Source: JANPPS01 sp964242575 (GTDB lineage Bacteria > Pseudomonadota > Alphaproteobacteria > Acetobacterales > Acetobacteraceae). From it: a stretch of DNA of 64,000 nt. A model generated the notes under the pieces. It was not told the origin of the DNA. It was given only the letters and a program-made list of their open reading frames with translations, and ran no database searches. Positions 34,477-45,049 of the stretch are shown piece after piece. Position numbers and translations under genes: made by a program. The number at the start of each line of letters is the position of its first letter. The first letter of the stretch is position 1. The stretch spans positions 33,485 through 97,484 of the forward strand of contig CAXTCN010000009.1 in the NCBI GenBank assembly GCA_964242575.1, in the 5' to 3' direction.

Positions 34477-34478
34477 GC

Positions 34479-35720
34479 TCAGCTAAAGAACTCGCGCACC
34501 CGGATGAGGGTGTCGGCCAACGTGTCGATCTCGGCCTCCGTGGTATAAACGCCGGTGCTGGCGCGGGCGCTGCTGTCCACGCCCAGGCGGCGCATCAGCG
34601 GCTCGGCACAGTGGTTGCCGGCGCGCACCGCAATGCCCTGGCGGTCCAGCAGCGTCGCGATGTCGTGGGCGTGCGCGCCCTCCATGGTGAAGCTGAACAC
34701 GCCGCCACGGTCCTGTGCGTTGCCAAGCACGCGCAGCCCGGGAATGGCGGACAGGCGTGCCAAAGCATGGTCAGTCAGGCGGCCCTCATGCGCGGTGATG
34801 GCGTCAAAGCCAATCGCCTCGACCCACTCGATGGCGGCCTTGAGGCCGATTGCCTCCAGGATGGCGGGGGTGCCGGCCTCGAACTTATGCGGCACTTCAG
34901 CCCAGGTGCTGCGCTCGAAGCTGACGCTGCCAATCATGTCGCCGCCGCCCATGAACGGTGGCATGGCCTCCAGCAGGTCCCGCTTGGCCCACAGCACGCC
35001 GATGCCGCTGGGGCCATACAGCTTGTGGCCGGTGAAGGTGTAGAAGTCCGCGCCGATCGCCTGCACGTCCACTGCCCGGTGCACCGTGGCCTGGCTGCCG
35101 TCGAACATGACCCGTGCGCCATACTCGTGCGCCAACGCAGCGACCCGGGCGGCCGGCACGACGGTGCCGAGCACGTTGCTCATGTGCGTCACCGACACCA
35201 GGCCAACCCGGCCGTCGCGCAGCAACGCCTCCAGGCCGGCCATGTCGAGTTCGCCAGCGTCGGTGATGGGCGCGACCCGCAACTCGATGCCAGCACTATC
35301 CCGCAGCATCTGCCACGGCACCAGGTTGGCGTGGTGCTCCATCTCGGAGATCACCACGGCCTGGCCGGGCTTCATGACGCCGCGGCCGTAGCTATGCGCG
35401 ACCAGGTTGAACGCCATGGTCGCGTTGGCGGTGAACACGATCTCGTCCCGGGACGGCGCATTCAGCAGGCGCGCCACGGCGTCCCGCGTGCTTTCGTAGG
35501 CGTCGGTGGTGCGCTCGCTCATCCAGTGCAGGCCGCGGTGCACGTTGGCGTACTGCGTCTCCATAGCGTTCACCATGGCGTCGATCACCGCGCGCGGCTT
35601 CTGCGCCGACGCGGCGCTGTCCAGGAACACCAGCGGCTTGCCGCGCACCTGCTCGCCCAGGATGGGGAACTGCGCGCGGACATGGTCCACGTCGAACGCT
35701 GGCTTGGTCATCATGTTCAT
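34479..35720 (-). CDS. sufS: Cysteine desulfurase SufS
   Basis: A 413-residue PLP enzyme that removes sulfur from cysteine for Fe-S synthesis. Lys233 in TGHKLYGPSGIGVLW binds PLP, and Cys371 in GNHCAEPL is the persulfide nucleophile, both in canonical places. ATG 35720 overlaps the sufD stop (ATGA). It is a group II desulfurase matched with SufU in the next gene. Confidence 0.92.
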   Translation of the reverse strand: MNMMTKPAFDVDHVRAQFPILGEQVRGKPLVFLDSAASAQKPRAVIDAMVNAMETQYANVHRGLHWMSERTTDAYESTRDAVARLLNAPSRDEIVFTANATMAFNLVAHSYGRGVMKPGQAVVISEMEHHANLVPWQMLRDSAGIELRVAPITDAGELDMAGLEALLRDGRVGLVSVTHMSNVLGTVVPAARVAALAHEYGARVMFDGSQATVHRAVDVQAIGADFYTFTGHKLYGPSGIGVLWAKRDLLEAMPPFMGGGDMIGSVSFERSTWAEVPHKFEAGTPAILEAIGLKAAIEWVEAIGFDAITAHEGRLTDHALARLSAIPGLRVLGNAQDRGGVFSFTMEGAHAHDIATLLDRQGIAVRAGNHCAEPLMRRLGVDSSARASTGVYTTEAEIDTLADTLIRVREFFS

Positions 35721-36964
35721 GCCTGGCGCTCCCACCAGTTGGCGATGGCGCGCTCTAGCAGCTCGCGGGCACCGTCATGCGCGATTGGGTCCAACGCCTC
35801 GGCCAAAAAGGCGCGCACCAGGATAGCGCGGGCCGCGGGTTCCGGCACGCCGCGGCTGCGCAGGTAGAACATCTGGTCCGCGTCCAGCTCGCCAATGGTG
35901 GCGCCGTGGCTGCACTTCACGTCGTCCGCGTAGATTTCCAACTGCGGCTTGCAGTCGATTTCGGCATGCGGCGACAGCAGCAGCGCTTGGTTCATCTGGT
36001 AACCGTCGGTTTTCTGCGCCACGCGCGCAACCTCGATCCGCCCCTGGAACACGCCGCGCGACCGGTCCGTCAGCACGTTCTTGACCGTCTGGCGGGACGC
36101 GCAGTTGGGCGCATCATGCTGCACCACGGTGGTAATATCGCCGTGCTGCTGCCCCCCCAGCAGTTGCGCGCCGTTCAGGTGCACCGCACCATTGGGACCG
36201 AGCAGCCGGGCATGGATTTCGGTGCGGGCGAGCCGCGCGCCGAGGGTCAGCACGAAGGCGTCGTAAGTGCCGCGCTCCGCAATCTCGGCATAGGTGGTGT
36301 TGACGTGGAACGCCTCCGCGCTTTCCTCCTGCAGCCGCACATGCACCAGCGTGGCGCCTTCAGCCACCACAACCTCGGTGACGGCATTGTGCAGATAGGT
36401 CCCCTTGCCGCGCGCGACCTCGATGACGGTGAGGCGCGCGCCAGGTTCAAGGTGGATGCTGTGGCGCGGATGGAACGCCACCGGGCGGTGGCCGTCCAGG
36501 GTCACGTTCAGCAGCACCATCGCGCCGGCGTCCACCCCGGCGGCGACATGCAGGTGCACGCCGTCCTCGGCCAGCATGGTGTTGAGCGCGACCAGCGGCT
36601 CCTTCACGCGCGGCAGGCGGCCAAAATTCGGCTGATCCGCGAATGTCGTGACGGAAACGCTTTCAGGCGGGGTCGAGAGGCCGGGCTGGTAGCGCCCATC
36701 CAGCAGCACAAGGCGCGGGGCGTCCAGCGTCTCGCCGAACTCCTCAACGACCGACAGGTCCACCAGCGGCTCCTGGAAGCTGCTTTCCGCGAGCGGGCGC
36801 AGGCTGGTGTAGCGCCAGGCCTCGTCCCGCACGCTGGGCAGGCCGCCGGCGGCGAACGCGGCGGCGGCTTCGTCACGGATGGCGACGTCGCCGGGCAAGC
36901 GGGCGCGCAGGCCCTTGAAACGGGACAGGAAGGTGTCCGCGCCGTTGGTGAGCACCTGGTTCAT
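35717..36964 (-). CDS. sufD: Fe-S scaffold subunit SufD
   Basis: A 415-residue beta-helix protein. The C-terminal signature HGATIGELDADQMFYLRSRG (about 345-364) is shared with SufB, and the VLLDGRYQPGLS region is typical of SufD. With SufB and SufC it forms the BC2D scaffold complex in the cytoplasm. It overlaps sufC (ATGA) upstream and sufS (ATGA) downstream. Confidence 0.92.
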   Translation of the reverse strand: MNQVLTNGADTFLSRFKGLRARLPGDVAIRDEAAAAFAAGGLPSVRDEAWRYTSLRPLAESSFQEPLVDLSVVEEFGETLDAPRLVLLDGRYQPGLSTPPESVSVTTFADQPNFGRLPRVKEPLVALNTMLAEDGVHLHVAAGVDAGAMVLLNVTLDGHRPVAFHPRHSIHLEPGARLTVIEVARGKGTYLHNAVTEVVVAEGATLVHVRLQEESAEAFHVNTTYAEIAERGTYDAFVLTLGARLARTEIHARLLGPNGAVHLNGAQLLGGQQHGDITTVVQHDAPNCASRQTVKNVLTDRSRGVFQGRIEVARVAQKTDGYQMNQALLLSPHAEIDCKPQLEIYADDVKCSHGATIGELDADQMFYLRSRGVPEPAARAILVRAFLAEALDPIAHDGARELLERAIANWWERQA

Positions 36965-37709
36965 GCTGCGGCGGCCACCACCTGGGCATAGCCGTTGGCC
37001 TCAAGCTCGCGCGCCAGCTCCGGACCGCCCGAGCGGATGATGCGGCCCTGCGACAGCACATGCACCCGGTCCGGCACCAAGTGGTCCAGCAGGCGCTGGT
37101 GATGCGTGATGACCAAGGCCGAGAATTCCGGGCTGCGCAGCGCGTTCACGCCGTCCGCTACGATGCGCAGCGCGTCGATGTCGAGGCCGCTATCGGTCTC
37201 GTCCAGGATCGCGAGCTTCGGGCGCAGGATCGCCATCTGCAGCACCTCGTTGCGCTTCTTCTCGCCGCCGCTGAAGCCGACGTTCACGTTGCGCTTCAGC
37301 ATGTCGTCCGGCATGTGCAGCCGCTTCGCTTCGGCGCGGGCCAGGCGAAGAAAGCCGACCGCATCCAGCTCCGCCTCGCCGCGGGCGCGGCGGATGGCAT
37401 TCAGCGCGGTGCGCAGGAAGTTGGCGTTGTTGACGCCAGGCAACTCAAGCGGCGCCTGGAACGCCAGGAACATCCCGGCCGCCGCACGTTGCTCCGGCTC
37501 CATCTCCAGCAGGTCCGCGCCCTCGAAGGCCACGGACCCGCCGGTCACGCCGTAGCCCTCATGGCCCGCCAGCACGTAGCCGAGCGTGCTCTTGCCCGAG
37601 CCGTTCGGCCCCATGATGGCGTGCACCTGGCCCGGCGGCAGCTCCAGGCTGACGCCGCGCAAGATTTCCTTGTCCTCGATCCCGGCAGACAGGTCTTTGA
37701 TCGACAGCA

Positions 37710-37710
<1 letters not shown>
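36961..37710 (-). CDS. sufC: SUF ATPase SufC
   Basis: A 249-residue ABC-type ATPase without membrane partner. Walker A GPNGSGKSTLGYVLAGHEGY, the signature FSGGEKKRNEVLQMA and Walker B LAILDETDSGLDID are all intact. It drives conformational change in SufB-SufD. Its ATG shares one base with the sufB stop (TAATG). Confidence 0.93.
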
Positions 37711-39209
<1,499 letters not shown>

Positions 39210-39215
39210 GGGTAC

Positions 39216-39686
39216 CTACTCGGCTAGTTGGGTGGGTGCGGGCACTGAAGGCGATATGGCCATGCGGGGCGGAAAGGCACGGGGAACATTGGCGCTCATG
39301 TCGGCAAGCGAGATGTCCATGAGCGCCCGGCGCACCGCGTCGTTCACCGGGTCCCAGCGGCCGCGAACCGGGCACTGATGCTCAGCCTCGCACCCAGCGC
39401 CCGAACCTTCGACGCAGGCGGTCAGCGCAATCGGGCCATCAATTGCTGTGATGACAGAGGCTACGGGAATCCCGGACAGGGGCTTCGATAGGCGATAACC
39501 GCCTCGCGCGCCGCGCTGGCTGGTGACAAGCCCCGCAGTCGCCAACGCCTTCAGCACCTTGGCGACGGTCGGCTCTGGCACGCCAGTTGACAGAGCAATG
39601 CCAGGAGACGTCTGGCACGCCTCCCCACGGGAAAGCCGCACCAGCACGACAATAGCGTAGTCGGCGAGTTTTGACAGCCTCAGCAT
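39216..39686 (-). CDS. Rrf2-family Fe-S-sensing regulator of the suf operon
   Basis: A 156-residue IscR-like regulator. A winged helix occupies about 1-70 (SKLADYAIVVLVRLS, then RGARGGYRLSKPL in the wing), and three cysteines at 91, 99 and 105 have IscR-like spacing and could hold a [2Fe-2S] cluster. It is the first gene of the suf operon, so it most likely senses Fe-S status and represses or activates sufBCDSU-sufT-sufA. A near-palindrome stands about 10 bp before the start codon. Confidence 0.88.
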   Translation of the reverse strand: MLRLSKLADYAIVVLVRLSRGEACQTSPGIALSTGVPEPTVAKVLKALATAGLVTSQRGARGGYRLSKPLSGIPVASVITAIDGPIALTACVEGSGAGCEAEHQCPVRGRWDPVNDAVRRALMDISLADMSANVPRAFPPRMAISPSVPAPTQLAE

Positions 39687-39694
39687 TGATAATC

Positions 39695-39727
39695 CTGTAA
39701 TCGGACCGGCCGGGTCCGGATTACCAG
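39695..39727. promoter_or_regulatory. Near-palindrome upstream of rrf2-suf
   Basis: CTGTAATCGGACC (39695-39707) is mirrored by GGTCCGGATTACCAG (39713-39727) with a five-base spacer and two single-base bulges. It lies between the end of the beta-propeller gene and the rrf2 start, 9 bases from the ATG. No T run follows on the minus strand, which argues against a terminator and for an operator of the Rrf2 regulator. The half-site TAATCGGACC is not the known IscR or Iron-Rhodo consensus. Confidence 0.5.
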
Positions 39728-39798
39728 TAGATGAGCGATGCCCTCCCGGGCGTCAAGGGCGTGATGTGCCCTTCGCCGATCTCGCCAAACCTAATTTG

Positions 39799-40953
39799 CT
39801 ACTGCGCCACGCCCCGCACCGAGGCCGGCTGGCCCGGCAACGCCAGCTTCGTGCCAGTGTCAACGATCCGGTCGCCGTCGATCCGGAACACCTGCAGCGT
39901 ACGGTCCACGTAGTTGCCGACATAGGCGTAGCGGCCGTTGGCGCTGAAGGCCACGCCCTCCGGCAGGTTGCCCGCATCGACCTGGTTCAGCACCCGCACC
40001 CGGCCGTCCTCGATGCCCAGCAGGACCACGGCGCCGACCGGGCCATAGGACCAGGCCGCGTGCACCGCGGCAGTGCCGCGCAACAGGGCCGCGATGGCGT
40101 GACGCCCGTCCGGGCTGATGGCCAGGCCCTCCGGGCCGTCGCCCACCGTCACGTGGTCAATTACTCGGGGCGGGGTCGCCTTAGCGTCGATGACGGATAC
40201 TGTGTCGGCGTGCCCGTCGCCGCCCACGCCGGTGTTGGCCGCCAGCACGCGGCGGCCGTCCGGGGTCACGGCCAGGTTATACACGCCAAAGCCCACCGGC
40301 ATGTCCCAAGCCTTGTCATACGTCACGGCCATGCCGTCGATCTGCAGCACGCCGACCTTGTGCGCCGTGTTCTTGGCCACGAACGCGCGGGTCCCGTCCG
40401 GCGAGATGACGACGGCGGCGACCTCGTCATCCACGCCGATTTCCGCTACCTGCTTCACGACGGCGCCCTCGATGCTCAGCACGCTCACGCTCTTGGCGGC
40501 ACGGTTGGCCACCAGCGCGAGGCCGCCCTGTTTCCGGATGGCGAGGCCGGACGGCAGGCGGCCGACCTTGATGGTCTCCACCAGCCGGGGCGGCGTGGCG
40601 GTCAGGTCGACCACGTGCAGCGCATCGTCCGGGACCGACGCGAACGTTCCAGCCGCGGCGTCCTTCGGCTGGTTCACCAGGCTGCTGGCCACGAGGCCGA
40701 GCTTGCCGTCCGGGGTGATTTGCAGGTTGGTCGGTGGACCGGCCACCGAGTTCGTGAGCGGCAGGCTGCCAGTGATGCGTGGCTGGGCTGGGTCCGATAT
40801 GTCCACGACAGCGACCGCGTCGGCGCCGGGCCGGCCGTTGCGCGGGCCGGCGGCCTCGAAGAACAGCTTGCCATCCAGGCCGATAAGCAGTTGCTCGGCG
40901 CGGAGCGGCGTGGACAGCAGCAGGGCGGCGATGGCGATGACGGCGGCGCGCAT
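39799..40953 (-). CDS. Secreted YncE-like beta-propeller protein
   Basis: A 384-residue exported protein. A signal peptide (MRAAVIAIAALLLSTPLRAE) precedes repeated beta-propeller blades of the SPDGxxAFVAxN type (for example ISPDGTRAFVAKN, VTPDGRRVLAANT, ISPDGRHAIAALL). Such proteins act in the periplasm, often as carriers or binding scaffolds; enzymatic function is rarely shown. ATG 40953 is chosen because it opens the signal peptide; an upstream ATG at 41028 would mask it. It is read in the same direction as suf but is probably a separate unit. Confidence 0.8.
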   Translation of the reverse strand: MRAAVIAIAALLLSTPLRAEQLLIGLDGKLFFEAAGPRNGRPGADAVAVVDISDPAQPRITGSLPLTNSVAGPPTNLQITPDGKLGLVASSLVNQPKDAAAGTFASVPDDALHVVDLTATPPRLVETIKVGRLPSGLAIRKQGGLALVANRAAKSVSVLSIEGAVVKQVAEIGVDDEVAAVVISPDGTRAFVAKNTAHKVGVLQIDGMAVTYDKAWDMPVGFGVYNLAVTPDGRRVLAANTGVGGDGHADTVSVIDAKATPPRVIDHVTVGDGPEGLAISPDGRHAIAALLRGTAAVHAAWSYGPVGAVVLLGIEDGRVRVLNQVDAGNLPEGVAFSANGRYAYVGNYVDRTLQVFRIDGDRIVDTGTKLALPGQPASVRGVAQ

Positions 40954-41092
40954 GGCGGGCTTTCCTTCGGTGACGGCCGTTCCGGCCTTGTAACGCTTAC
41001 GATACGGTGTCCGCAGCGCTTCCGCCACAGCAACCGGCTTGCGTGCCGTGCCCGGCTGGGCAACGGTCGGGTCTCATCGTGGATGCACTGGA

Positions 41093-41710
41093 TTGACCCT
41101 GGAACCCCGAGCCAAACGCGCCGTGTTCGCGCGCCATGCCGCGAGCCTGATCGTGCACCGGGCGGGGCCGCAGGGCATCGAGGTCTTGATGGGCGAGCGC
41201 GGCGCAGGGGCACGGTTCATGCCCAACCGCCTGGTGTTCCCGGGCGGCGCCGTCGATCCCGGGGACGGCGCCGCGACCGCCGCGACCGAGCCGCGGCCGG
41301 AGGTCCTCGCGCACCTGATGCGCAACGCCCGGCCCCGGCTTGCGCGCGCCATCCTGGTCGCGGCGGCGCGGGAGCTTGAGGAGGAGACCGGGCTTACGCT
41401 CGGCGCGCCGCCACGGCTCGACGCGCTCAGCTACCTGTGCCGGGCGGTGACGCCGCCCAGCATGCACATGCGGTTCAACGCCCGGTTCCTGACGGTGGAC
41501 GCGGCGGCGGTGGAGGGCACGCTTCACTCCTCCACCGAATTGGAACGGGTGCGGTTCATCCCGGTCGAGGCGGCGCTGGCGCTTGACCTGATGCTGGTCA
41601 CGCGGGAGGTGCTCGAGATGCTGCAATCCTGGCTCGCGCTGCCGGACGCCGCACGGCGCGAACGCGCCCAGACGCCGGCCTTCAAGCAGCGGCGCTGGCG
41701 CGAGGAATGA
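41093..41710 (+). CDS. NUDIX hydrolase
   Basis: About 205 residues. The Nudix box is split by an insertion: FPGGAVDPGD near 50 and, after about 35 residues, ARELEEETGLTLG near 100, which supplies the metal-binding REXXEE glutamates. This long-insert form resembles the NUDT7/NUDT8/YfaO-like CoA-pyrophosphatase and NUDT19-type enzymes. Start uncertain: no ATG lies before the domain; TTG 41093 is preferred, TTG 41039 or GTG 41048 are possible. It converges with the lipoprotein gene. Confidence 0.78.
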   Translation: MTLEPRAKRAVFARHAASLIVHRAGPQGIEVLMGERGAGARFMPNRLVFPGGAVDPGDGAATAATEPRPEVLAHLMRNARPRLARAILVAAARELEEETGLTLGAPPRLDALSYLCRAVTPPSMHMRFNARFLTVDAAAVEGTLHSSTELERVRFIPVEAALALDLMLVTREVLEMLQSWLALPDAARRERAQTPAFKQRRWREE

Positions 41711-41720
41711 GCGGCCGGGG

Positions 41721-42044
41721 TCACCGGTAACGGTAGTGACGGTGGTACCCGCCCCGGGACGATGACGCGCCAATGGCGGCTCCGGCGAAAGCCCCCAGCA
41801 GCCCCGCCGCGATGACCCCGGCGGTGGCATTGTTCTGAGCCGCCCGTTGCGCCCGCTCCCCTTCCACAAGCGGCGCCAAGTTCCGCCACTGGTCGCACGC
41901 GACGGGGTTGCCGACCTGTTGGCATATCATGGCGTTTTGGCTGACTTGCAGCTCGATTGGTCCAGGGCCGACGGCGCACGCGGCCACGCTCAAAGCCGTT
42001 ATCACTGCCGTGCAACGGGATGCGCGGCGGGTAGTCAACAACAT
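41721..42044 (-). CDS. Small lipoprotein of unknown function
   Basis: A 107-residue protein with a signal sequence ending in a lipobox (SVAAC, Cys23). A hydrophobic Gly/Ala-rich segment follows near 75-95 (AGVIAAGLLGAFAGAAIGA, a glycine-zipper-like pattern) and a basic Tyr/His/Arg tail closes it. Glycine-zipper lipoproteins often sit in or across the outer membrane. No family could be named. Confidence 0.6.
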   Translation of the reverse strand: MLLTTRRASRCTAVITALSVAACAVGPGPIELQVSQNAMICQQVGNPVACDQWRNLAPLVEGERAQRAAQNNATAGVIAAGLLGAFAGAAIGASSSRGGYHRHYRYR

Positions 42045-42230
42045 TGCAAGTCTCCCTTCTATCTTTTTGAGAGTAACTCGTTAACATGAATGAGTCGTTA
42101 AGCCTGTAACGAGCCGCCCAGTATTCTGTGGCTGGAGCGGACCGCCGCGGATTTATTGGCAGCGCACGGTTGACGGAACCAGCCAGCGTGCGGCATGTGA
42201 TACCGCTCACTATGGGACGTCGGCCTGTGC

Positions 42231-42635
42231 GTGCAGCCTTCTACGGTCAATATAAGCATGGCCCGCATAGCGCGTAAGCCCGGCTCGCGCCTGGCCCTCG
42301 CGTCTGTGACCTGTGGCACAGACCTGCCGGCCGGGACCTTGCCGGACCCGCTCGCGCTGGCAACGCAGCACCTGCGGGACGGGCGTCATGCGGCGGCGGC
42401 GGTCGCGCTGATCCCGGTGTTGCTGGCGCGCGCCGGGGATGGCGATGCGGCCTGCGCGGTCGCGGCGGCGTTGCTGCAACATAACCTGCGCCTCCCGCCC
42501 ATCGCGGACCCGGCTGCGCCGGCGCCTGTCACAGAGGACCACCTGACGCGCATGGTGGAGCGCCTGACATGTCTGGCACGACAGCAAGACGAGCAGGTCG
42601 CAACCTTGCTGGACTTGCTCAAGGCGGCGTCATGA
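42231..42635 (+). CDS. Small helical protein, first gene of a glycan operon
   Basis: Up to 134 residues (GTG 42231; ATG 42258 is an alternative). Residues about 45-90 are Ala/Leu-rich amphipathic helices (LATQHLRDGRHAAAAVALI) that resemble a TPR-like helical pair. No domain is recognised. Its stop overlaps the start of the double glycosyltransferase gene (ATGA), so it is translationally coupled to it. A divergent 186-bp gap to the lipoprotein gene probably holds its promoter. Confidence 0.55.
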   Translation: MQPSTVNISMARIARKPGSRLALASVTCGTDLPAGTLPDPLALATQHLRDGRHAAAAVALIPVLLARAGDGDAACAVAAALLQHNLRLPPIADPAAPAPVTEDHLTRMVERLTCLARQQDEQVATLLDLLKAAS

Positions 42636-45049
42636 CTGGGCTGGCGGCCTTGGCCGGGCGGCATAACCCCGCTCGCGCGCGTCAACTGGAGGATGCGTTC
42701 CGGACGGGTGGGTTCGAGGTCGTCGAGATGCTGTCCTTCTACGGCTCCACCCCAGCCGCGCGACGCCCCGCCGTCGTGGTCTGGCCCGGCGACGGCGCAC
42801 GCGAACTGCCGCTGGGCCAATCCGCGGTGCACGTCGTGGACCTCGCCGGGGCGGTTCGGGCGCACGGCCTGCTCGGCGCAGCGCGTCAGGCAGCCTGGCG
42901 CACGGCGCTGGTTGAGAGCTGCCGCGGCGCGCAACTCGTGCTGGTGGGTTCGGACGGCGAGCGTGGGTTTTGGTCCGCCGAACTGATGCGGGCCGGCATC
43001 TCGGCGCCGATTGTGGAAGCGCCGTTCGCCATGGCCGCCCCCGCGCGAGCCGGTCCGTTCGGAGAGTTGACCATCGTGCTGGACGGGGCACCGGACCCCG
43101 GCGTGCTGGCGCGGGTGGCGGAGGCAGCTAGGTGGGCAACGCAGCGGGGCGGGGCGCTGCGGATCGCGGCGACGCCGGGCCATGCTGGGCTGGACGGGTT
43201 GCTGGCGGCGCAGCGGTTGCGGGACCTGGCGCCCGGCGTCCCGGTGGAGAACTGGCAGCCCGGCGCGGCGCTGCCCGGCCCGTTGCTGGATTTACGCGAT
43301 GACACGGCCGAGACGCGGATCACCGTGCCAGCCGCGGTCGTGTGCGCGCTGGCGCAGGGGTTTCCGGTAATCTCGGCGGTGCAGGGCGCGCTGGCGCGTC
43401 GGATCGCGGCGGCCGGGGCGGGCCTGGTCGCGGCGTCTGACTGGCTGGACGCGGCCCTGGACCAGTTCGCGGCGCTGTCGCCGGCGCAGCAAGCCGCCAT
43501 GGGCGGCAACGCTGCGCGGCTGGCGCAGGAGGCGTTCGCGCCGGAGCGGGTGGGCCATGCGCTGGTCGAGGCAGTGCGCCAGGCCTTGGCGCTGCACGAG
43601 ACCCGGTTCGCCGCCTGGCGGAACGGCGCCGAGCGGCCAGGCCCGCAACCGCTCGGCGCAGGGTCACACGTGTTAGTGCTGTCGGACGAGGAGGAGAACC
43701 TGCGCGACATCCGCGTGCACCTCACGTTCGGCGCCATGCACCGGCGCGGGGTGATCGGCGGGTACTCCGTCCTGCACCGGGGCGAGTTCATCTTCAGCAC
43801 GCGCGCCGGATCGCTCGCGCGTATGCCGGATGACGCGCGGTTCGATGCCGTTTGGGTGCACCGCGGGCACAGCGCGGGGTTGCAACTGGTGTTGCAAATC
43901 CTGGACCGCCCGTTCGTGTTCGACATCGACGACAACCTGCTGAGCGCCCCGTCGTACCGTCCGCCGTTCAGCCCCAAGGCGATTGAAGCGGTGCGCGGCA
44001 TGGTCGGCGCATGCACGGCGCTGTCCTGCTCGACGGCGCGGCTGGCGGGCCTGTTGCAACGTGGCGCTGGCGTGGCGCTGGCGCACAAGGCAGTGGTGAC
44101 GCCGAACCTGGTGCAGGGGCCGCCGATGCAGCTGGCGGCCGGGCTGCCGCGGGCGCTGGTGTGGGCGTCGAGCGACGTGCCAGCACTGACGGGCGCACGG
44201 TCCGATGTGCTGCGGGCGGTGCGGGACTTCTGCCTGGCGCACCGGCTGCGGGTGGTGTGCATGGGCGCGCCGCCGCCGGAACCGCTGCGGGACGCTGGGC
44301 TGGAAATCGAGCACGTCGGCATCCTGCCCTACGCGGGGTATCTGGAGTTCCTGCGCGCGCTGTCGCCGTCGATCTTGGTATGCCCGCTCGAAACCGACGC
44401 GGACCCCGCCACGCAGGACTTCGTGGACGGTAAAAGCGACGTGAAGCTGCTGGACGCGCTGCTGGCCGGGATGGTCGGCGTGTTCAGCGACGCGCGGCCA
44501 TACCGGGATAGTGAACTTGGCCCGGCCATCCTGTGCGCGAACAGCTACGACGCTTGGCTGGACGGGTTGGAGCGCGCCTACCGCGCGTGCGGGCAAGCCG
44601 ACGCGCCTGCGCCCTGGCCGGCGGACCGGGAGGCGTCCGGCGCCGGGCTTATGGCGTGGGCGGAGGCGCTGGGCCGGGTGCGGCTGCGGACTCCGCTGCG
44701 GCTGGCCGAGGTGCGGGCCGCGATCCGCTACGTGGAGAAGCGCCAGGCGCGGTTCCTGGAGGCGCACGAGTTCGATGCGGCGTACTACCTCGCCGTGCAC
44801 GACGACGTGCGGGTGGCGGTCGAGACTGGCGGGGCGGTGTCGGCGTATGAGCACTACCTATCGTCCGGGCACCGGGAACGGCGGGACGCGCGCTCGGTCT
44901 CGGAGGGCCAGGCCGGCACGGCGGCGTGGTGGTCCGTGCTGATGCACCAGGTGGACCGGCTTGAGGCGGAGGTGGAGAGCCGGGCCGCGGCCATCGAGCA
45001 GTTGCAGGCCGACCAAGCAACCCGGCGCGCGTTGGCAATGCGGCCGTGA
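42632..45049 (+). CDS. Large protein with two GT-B glycosyltransferase-like modules
   Basis: An 805-residue protein. An N-terminal module (about 30-335) has a GT-B-like C-terminal signature (GFPVISAVQGALARRI, then LSPAQQAAMGGNAARLA). A second module (about 345-660) carries the FVFDIDDNLL motif near 430 and a nucleotide-binding KLLDALLAGMVGVFSDARP region of GT4-type enzymes. A C-terminal segment (about 713-755, FDAAYYLAVHDDVRVA...YEHYLSSGHRERR) is a short repeat-like unit often found attached to glycosyltransferases of this group. It would add sugars to a surface polymer or protein. ATG 42632 overlaps the preceding stop. Confidence 0.7.
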   Translation: MTGLAALAGRHNPARARQLEDAFRTGGFEVVEMLSFYGSTPAARRPAVVVWPGDGARELPLGQSAVHVVDLAGAVRAHGLLGAARQAAWRTALVESCRGAQLVLVGSDGERGFWSAELMRAGISAPIVEAPFAMAAPARAGPFGELTIVLDGAPDPGVLARVAEAARWATQRGGALRIAATPGHAGLDGLLAAQRLRDLAPGVPVENWQPGAALPGPLLDLRDDTAETRITVPAAVVCALAQGFPVISAVQGALARRIAAAGAGLVAASDWLDAALDQFAALSPAQQAAMGGNAARLAQEAFAPERVGHALVEAVRQALALHETRFAAWRNGAERPGPQPLGAGSHVLVLSDEEENLRDIRVHLTFGAMHRRGVIGGYSVLHRGEFIFSTRAGSLARMPDDARFDAVWVHRGHSAGLQLVLQILDRPFVFDIDDNLLSAPSYRPPFSPKAIEAVRGMVGACTALSCSTARLAGLLQRGAGVALAHKAVVTPNLVQGPPMQLAAGLPRALVWASSDVPALTGARSDVLRAVRDFCLAHRLRVVCMGAPPPEPLRDAGLEIEHVGILPYAGYLEFLRALSPSILVCPLETDADPATQDFVDGKSDVKLLDALLAGMVGVFSDARPYRDSELGPAILCANSYDAWLDGLERAYRACGQADAPAPWPADREASGAGLMAWAEALGRVRLRTPLRLAEVRAAIRYVEKRQARFLEAHEFDAAYYLAVHDDVRVAVETGGAVSAYEHYLSSGHRERRDARSVSEGQAGTAAWWSVLMHQVDRLEAEVESRAAAIEQLQADQATRRALAMRP

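Noticed and set aside
34479..35720. Possible loss of the SufS catalytic cysteine in the SSARAS segment
   Set aside because: The nucleophilic Cys of SufS lies in HCAxPL, which is intact here (Cys371); the later segment does not need a Cys.
34383..35867. Long open frame antisense to sufS
   Set aside because: Composition is that of a shadow frame and the minus strand encodes SufU, SufS and the end of SufD with all catalytic motifs.
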